Below are positions 60,773 through 64,000 of a DNA stretch of 64,000 nt, piece after piece (the stretch's first letter is position 1; the number at the start of each line of letters is the position of its first letter). A program made the translations under genes and the position numbers. The stretch covers positions 1,984,001-2,048,000 of the forward strand of contig NZ_CP132911.1 in the NCBI RefSeq assembly GCF_036320485.1, given 5' to 3'. The notes below the pieces were generated by a model that had not been told where the DNA came from, did not search any database, and was given only the letters and a program-made list of their open reading frames with translations. This DNA is from Dyella sp. A6 (GTDB lineage Bacteria > Pseudomonadota > Gammaproteobacteria > Xanthomonadales > Rhodanobacteraceae).

Positions 60773-62881
60773 ATGACCTCCGCCATGTTCGAAGGACTAC
60801 GCTTCAGCCACTGGAAAACCACCCAAGACGACCGCGGCATCGTCACGCTGACCCTCGACCGGGCGGGCAGCAGCGTCAACGCCATCTCGCGCCAGGTGCT
60901 GGACGAACTCGGACAGATCGTCGAGCGGCTCGCGATCGAGCGTCCCGCCGGCGTCATCGTCCACTCGGCCAAAGCCTCGGGCTTCGCCGTGGGCGCCGAC
61001 ATCAAGGAATTCGTGACCTACGCCGAGCGCGGCACGGTGCTGGAGAACATCCAGAACGGGCAGCGCGTCTACGAGGCGCTGACCCGGCTGCCCTGCCCGA
61101 CCGTGGCGGCGATCCACGGTGCATGCATGGGCGGCGGCACCGAACTGGTGCTGGCATGCCGCCAGCGCATCGCCGCCGATGACGACAAGACCCGCATCGG
61201 CCTGCCCGAAGTCATGCTGGGCATCCATCCCGGCTGGGGGGGCACCGCCCGCCTGCCACGCCTGATCGGCGCTCCAGAGGCATTGCCCGTGATGCTTACC
61301 GGCAAGCCGCTCTCCGCCAAGCGTGCACTGGCGCTGGGCGTGGTCGACCGGCTGGCCCCACCCGACGACCTGCTCGCCGAGGCCAGGGCCCTGCTGCGCC
61401 GCCCAGCCACGCGTCCGTTTGTCCGGCACGTGATGTCATGGGCGACCAACACATGGATCGCGCGGCAGATCCTGGCGCCCATCGTGATCAAGCAGACCGC
61501 CGCCAAAGTCCGCAAGGAACATTATCCGGCCCCGTTCGCACTGATCGACGTATGGAAACGTGGCGGCCCGGGCATCCGGCAACGGCTGAAGCTGGAAGCG
61601 CGCTCGGTGGCCAGGCTGGCCGAAACCCCGACCGCGCAGAACCTGATCCGCATTTTCCTGCTGCAGGAACGTCTGAAGGGCGCGGGCAGCGGCGTCGAAT
61701 CGGGCATCCGCCACGTCCATGTGGTCGGCGCCGGCGTGATGGGTGGCGACATCGCCGCCTGGGCAGCCCTGAAGGGATTCGAGGTGACCCTGCAGGACCG
61801 GGAAATGAAGTACGTGCAACCGGCCCTGGACCGGGCCCGCAAGCTGTACGAGAAAAAGCTCAAGACCCCCGGCAGGATCGAGCCCGTGATGCGCCGGTTG
61901 CGCGCCGACGTCGAAGGCAAGGGCGTGGCCGAGGCTGACCTGGCCATCGAGGCGATCTACGAGAACGCCGAAGCAAAGGAAGCGCTCTACGCCACGATCG
62001 AACCGCAGTTCCAGGCCGATGAGATTCTCGCCACCAACACGTCCAGCATTCCGCTGGACGAACTGCGCGGCAGGCTCGCCGCGCCACAGCGTTTCCTGGG
62101 CCTGCATTTCTTCAACCCGGTGGCCCAGATGCCGCTGGTCGAAGTCGTGCGTCACGACCAGCTCGACCCTGCCATCGAGAAGCGCGCGCTGGCGTTCTGC
62201 AAGGCCATCGGCAAGCTGCCGGTAGCCGTGAAGGGCACCCCCGGCTTTCTGGTCAACCGCATTCTGATGCCCTATCTGCTCGAGGCCCTGCGCCTCTACA
62301 GCGAGGGCGTTCCAGGCCCGGTGCTGGACAAGGCGGCAAAGGCATTCGGCATGCCGATGGGACCGATCGAGCTGGCCGACACGGTGGGACTGGACGTCTG
62401 CGCATCCGTCGGCAAGGAACTGGCGCCGTTCCTTGGCCTGGAACTGCCGCCAGGACTGGAAGACCGGCTGGACGCCGGCAAGCGCGGCAAGAAGGACGGC
62501 GAAGGCCTGTACGTGTGGCACGAAGGCAAGCCGCAGAAACCCGAGGTGGACCCGGACTACACGCCATCACCCGATCTGCAGGACCGCATGATCCTGGCCA
62601 TGGTCAACGAGGCCGTGGCCTGCCTGGCCGATGGCGTGGTGGACGACGCCGACCTGCTCGATGCCGGCGTGATTTTCGGCACCGGTTTCGCGCCCTTCCG
62701 CGGCGGCCCGATCCAGTACATCCGCAGCACCGGCGCGGACACGCTGAAGACCCGACTACTGGCGCTTGCCGATCAGTACGGCGAGCGCTTCACACCCAAA
62801 CCCGGATGGGACAACCCCGTATTGACGACAAGTGGACTGACGACGAATGGACTGACAGGCGCGCCTGCGGCGCAAACGTGA
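60773..62881 (+). CDS. FadJ/FadB-like enoyl-CoA hydratase/3-hydroxyacyl-CoA dehydrogenase
   Basis: The 702-residue bifunctional enzyme covers two steps of fatty-acid beta-oxidation. The N-terminal crotonase domain has HGACMGGGTELVLACR with a candidate catalytic Glu, and the second Glu in IGLPEVMLGIHPGWGG. The dehydrogenase part has the NAD loop VHVVGAGVMGGDIAAW, ATNTSSIPLDEL and the catalytic His in LHFFNPVAQMPLVEVV. The C-terminus ends with a short repeat (GLTTNGLT). Start is 60773, with 60785 also possible. No thiolase is adjacent, so the partner subunit must lie elsewhere. Divergent from the uncharacterised gene upstream. Confidence 0.92.
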   Translation: MTSAMFEGLRFSHWKTTQDDRGIVTLTLDRAGSSVNAISRQVLDELGQIVERLAIERPAGVIVHSAKASGFAVGADIKEFVTYAERGTVLENIQNGQRVYEALTRLPCPTVAAIHGACMGGGTELVLACRQRIAADDDKTRIGLPEVMLGIHPGWGGTARLPRLIGAPEALPVMLTGKPLSAKRALALGVVDRLAPPDDLLAEARALLRRPATRPFVRHVMSWATNTWIARQILAPIVIKQTAAKVRKEHYPAPFALIDVWKRGGPGIRQRLKLEARSVARLAETPTAQNLIRIFLLQERLKGAGSGVESGIRHVHVVGAGVMGGDIAAWAALKGFEVTLQDREMKYVQPALDRARKLYEKKLKTPGRIEPVMRRLRADVEGKGVAEADLAIEAIYENAEAKEALYATIEPQFQADEILATNTSSIPLDELRGRLAAPQRFLGLHFFNPVAQMPLVEVVRHDQLDPAIEKRALAFCKAIGKLPVAVKGTPGFLVNRILMPYLLEALRLYSEGVPGPVLDKAAKAFGMPMGPIELADTVGLDVCASVGKELAPFLGLELPPGLEDRLDAGKRGKKDGEGLYVWHEGKPQKPEVDPDYTPSPDLQDRMILAMVNEAVACLADGVVDDADLLDAGVIFGTGFAPFRGGPIQYIRSTGADTLKTRLLALADQYGERFTPKPGWDNPVLTTSGLTTNGLTGAPAAQT

Positions 62882-62932
62882 CGCTCACCCAAGCCGACAT
62901 CGGCTACCAACCGGTTCGGCACGCCCAGGGCT

Positions 62933-63484
62933 TCACCACATCAGGTCGTCCGGCACGCCATCTTCACCGATGCCGCCGGTGCCCTGCTCGACCAGCAAGG
63001 CCACCAGACCCGGATCGATAGCGCGAACCTGCTCGGCCACGGCCCGCCCGACCAGCAGGTAGCGACCGCCCTGCTGCACGATGCCCAGGTCGCCGGCGTT
63101 GAGCGCCGCCAACTGGGGCGCATCCACATACACACGCCGGATCTTGCCCGCGTACTCGAAATGCCGGGCCTGGTCCGCCTCCGCCTTGTTCAGCGCCTTG
63201 CCCTGCAACGCACTCTGCACCTTCTGCTTGCGCTCGCGCTTCAGCCTGGCCTGCTCAGCCGCTTCACGCTCCGCCTTGCGCCGCTCATCGGCATCCGAAC
63301 GCGCCCGCATCGCATACGCCTTGGCCAGATCGATCTCGCCGCCGTCGCGGCCGGCAGCCTTGGACTGCGAGGCGCCCTTATGCGTACCGGGGCGCCGGCC
63401 TTGCGGTCCCTTCGGACGCTTTTCGTCGCGAACCTGTTTGACGATACCGCTCTTCAGCAGTTGATCGCGCAGGGAATCAGCCAT
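62933..63484 (-). CDS. DUF2058 (YaiL-type) protein
   Basis: The 183-residue protein has the DUF2058 pattern: MADSLRDQLLKSGIVKQ at the N-terminus, a long charged helix rich in Arg, Lys, Glu and Ala (about 50-105), and a C-terminal domain (IRRVYVDAPQLAALNAG, RYLLVG). Family members are annotated as nucleoprotein or polynucleotide-associated proteins, and function is not established. The basic helix fits nucleic-acid binding. It is convergent with the FadJ-like gene and follows slyX with a 44-base gap. Confidence 0.88.
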   Translation of the reverse strand: MADSLRDQLLKSGIVKQVRDEKRPKGPQGRRPGTHKGASQSKAAGRDGGEIDLAKAYAMRARSDADERRKAEREAAEQARLKRERKQKVQSALQGKALNKAEADQARHFEYAGKIRRVYVDAPQLAALNAGDLGIVQQGGRYLLVGRAVAEQVRAIDPGLVALLVEQGTGGIGEDGVPDDLMW

Positions 63485-63528
63485 GTTCGGAATCCGTTGA
63501 AACGTTGCGTAGGATCGGTTGCGTGCGA

Positions 63529-63741
63529 TCAGTAATGCGGCGGCGGCGGCTCGCTGCGGGGGTCGTCCGACTGCGACAGGCGCAAGGATGCCAGCTCGGT
63601 TCGCAGATCATGCACCAGCCGCTCCAGGCCGGCCATGCGCAGGGACCGCTCGCCATCCGCGTCGACCAGTGCCTGCACGGCATCGTCGATGAAGGTGAGC
63701 CTGACTTCCAGGTCGGCCAGGCGCTGTTCCAGGGTATCCAT
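63529..63741 (-). CDS. slyX: SlyX family protein
   Basis: The 70-residue protein is SlyX-like: MDTLEQRLADLEVRLTFID followed by coiled-coil heptads and a Pro-rich tail ending EPPPPHY. It is small, cytoplasmic and probably oligomeric; its function is unknown in any species. The start at 63741 overlaps the upstream stop codon by one base (TGATG), giving coupling with the dehydrogenase gene. Confidence 0.9.
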   Translation of the reverse strand: MDTLEQRLADLEVRLTFIDDAVQALVDADGERSLRMAGLERLVHDLRTELASLRLSQSDDPRSEPPPPHY

Positions 63742-64000
63742 CAGCGCCCCGCGCGCAACGAACGTCCGCGACCGATGCCGTAGTAGGCCAGACCGGCCTC
63801 TTCCACCAGCGCAGGCTCGTACAAGTTGCGCCCGTCGAAGATCACGGGTTCCTTCAGTGTGCCGCGGATGCTGTCGAAATCCGGGCTGCGGAACAGCTTC
63901 CATTCGGTGACGATGGCCAGTGCATCCGCCCCGACCAGCGCCTCGTTCGCCTGACCGCACAGGGCAAGGTCGTCGCGCTCGCCATAGATGCGGCGGGTCT
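63741..64000 (-). CDS. UDP-glucose 6-dehydrogenase, C-terminal end (partial)
   Basis: Only the last 86 codons are inside the window; the gene continues beyond base 64000. The visible part has the Ugd C-terminal signature IVTEWKLFRSPDFD, PVIFDGRNLYEP and YYGIGRGRS. The enzyme oxidises UDP-glucose to UDP-glucuronate, used for exopolysaccharide and lipopolysaccharide sugars. No other sugar-nucleotide gene is visible here. The identity rests on the C-terminal third only. Confidence 0.9.
   Translation of the reverse strand, partial: TRRIYGERDDLALCGQANEALVGADALAIVTEWKLFRSPDFDSIRGTLKEPVIFDGRNLYEPALVEEAGLAYYGIGRGRSLRAGR

Overview
The window is high-GC, gene-dense gammaproteobacterial chromosome. Family-level gene content points to the Xanthomonadales, most likely Rhodanobacteraceae (Dyella, Rhodanobacter, Luteibacter or Frateuria type). 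This rests on recognised protein families and gene order: lepA-lepB-DUF4845-rnc-era-recO, rpoE-rseA-degP without rseB, fabV as the enoyl-ACP reductase gene, a recC-recB-recD operon, the S-methyl-5'-thioinosine phosphorylase/hpt/nagZ cluster and a fimT-pilV-pilW-pilX-pilY1-pilE minor pilin operon. No similarity search was run, so the genus is not fixed. No phage, insertion sequence, integrase or CRISPR array was seen.

Layout. 0.4-7.2 kb (minus): a TPR lipoprotein and a small chemosensory operon (soluble PAS-PAS receptor, CheR, CheD and a protein with three CheW domains) with no CheA, CheY or CheB. 7.8-13.4 kb (plus): a giant autotransporter with an ESPR leader, a glycine-rich stretch, a beta-strand repeat array containing a recent 480-bp tandem duplication, and a C-terminal barrel. 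13.5-16.2 kb: an oxidoreductase, a DUF2501 protein and a prephenate dehydrogenase-like protein. 16.5-17.9 kb: an SPFH protein with an uncharacterised partner. 18.3-27.4 kb: RecC, RecB and RecD as an overlapping operon. 27.4-34.6 kb (minus): the minor pilin/PilY1 operon, with an unusually AT-rich patch in pilY1. 34.8 kb: tRNA-Thr(CGT) with its promoter and terminator. 35-40 kb: YigZ, an ABC exporter, FabV, CutC and a cold-shock protein. 40.2-43.6 kb (minus): CYTH protein, NagZ, Hpt, FMN reductase and S-methyl-5'-thioinosine phosphorylase, linked by overlapping start and stop codons. 43.8-48.6 kb: RlmD, the YdbL/YdbH envelope pair and a REC-Hpt protein. 48.6-57.4 kb (minus): recO, era, rnc, DUF4845, lepB, lepA, degP, rseA, rpoE. 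57.6-60.6 kb: a multidomain GGDEF/EAL protein with a coupled unknown gene. 60.8-64 kb: a FadJ-like bifunctional enzyme, DUF2058, SlyX and the end of UDP-glucose dehydrogenase.

How the genes work together. Much of the window concerns the cell envelope and surface: sigma-E with its anti-sigma factor and periplasmic protease (with a recognisable sigma-E promoter upstream of rpoE), signal peptidase and LepA, YdbH/YdbL lipid transport, type IV pilus tip assembly, a large autotransporter adhesin and UDP-glucuronate synthesis. Two signalling modules (the chemosensory operon and the c-di-GMP protein) could feed into surface behaviour. In the salvage operon the phosphorylase is expected to release hypoxanthine, which Hpt converts to IMP.

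The most unusual items are the CheA-less chemosensory operon with a triple-CheW protein, the apparent absence of ynbE with a lipoprotein-type YdbL in its place, a 17-bp duplication that creates a mini-ORF on the cutC start codon, a possible small RNA upstream of recC, and the recently expanded autotransporter.
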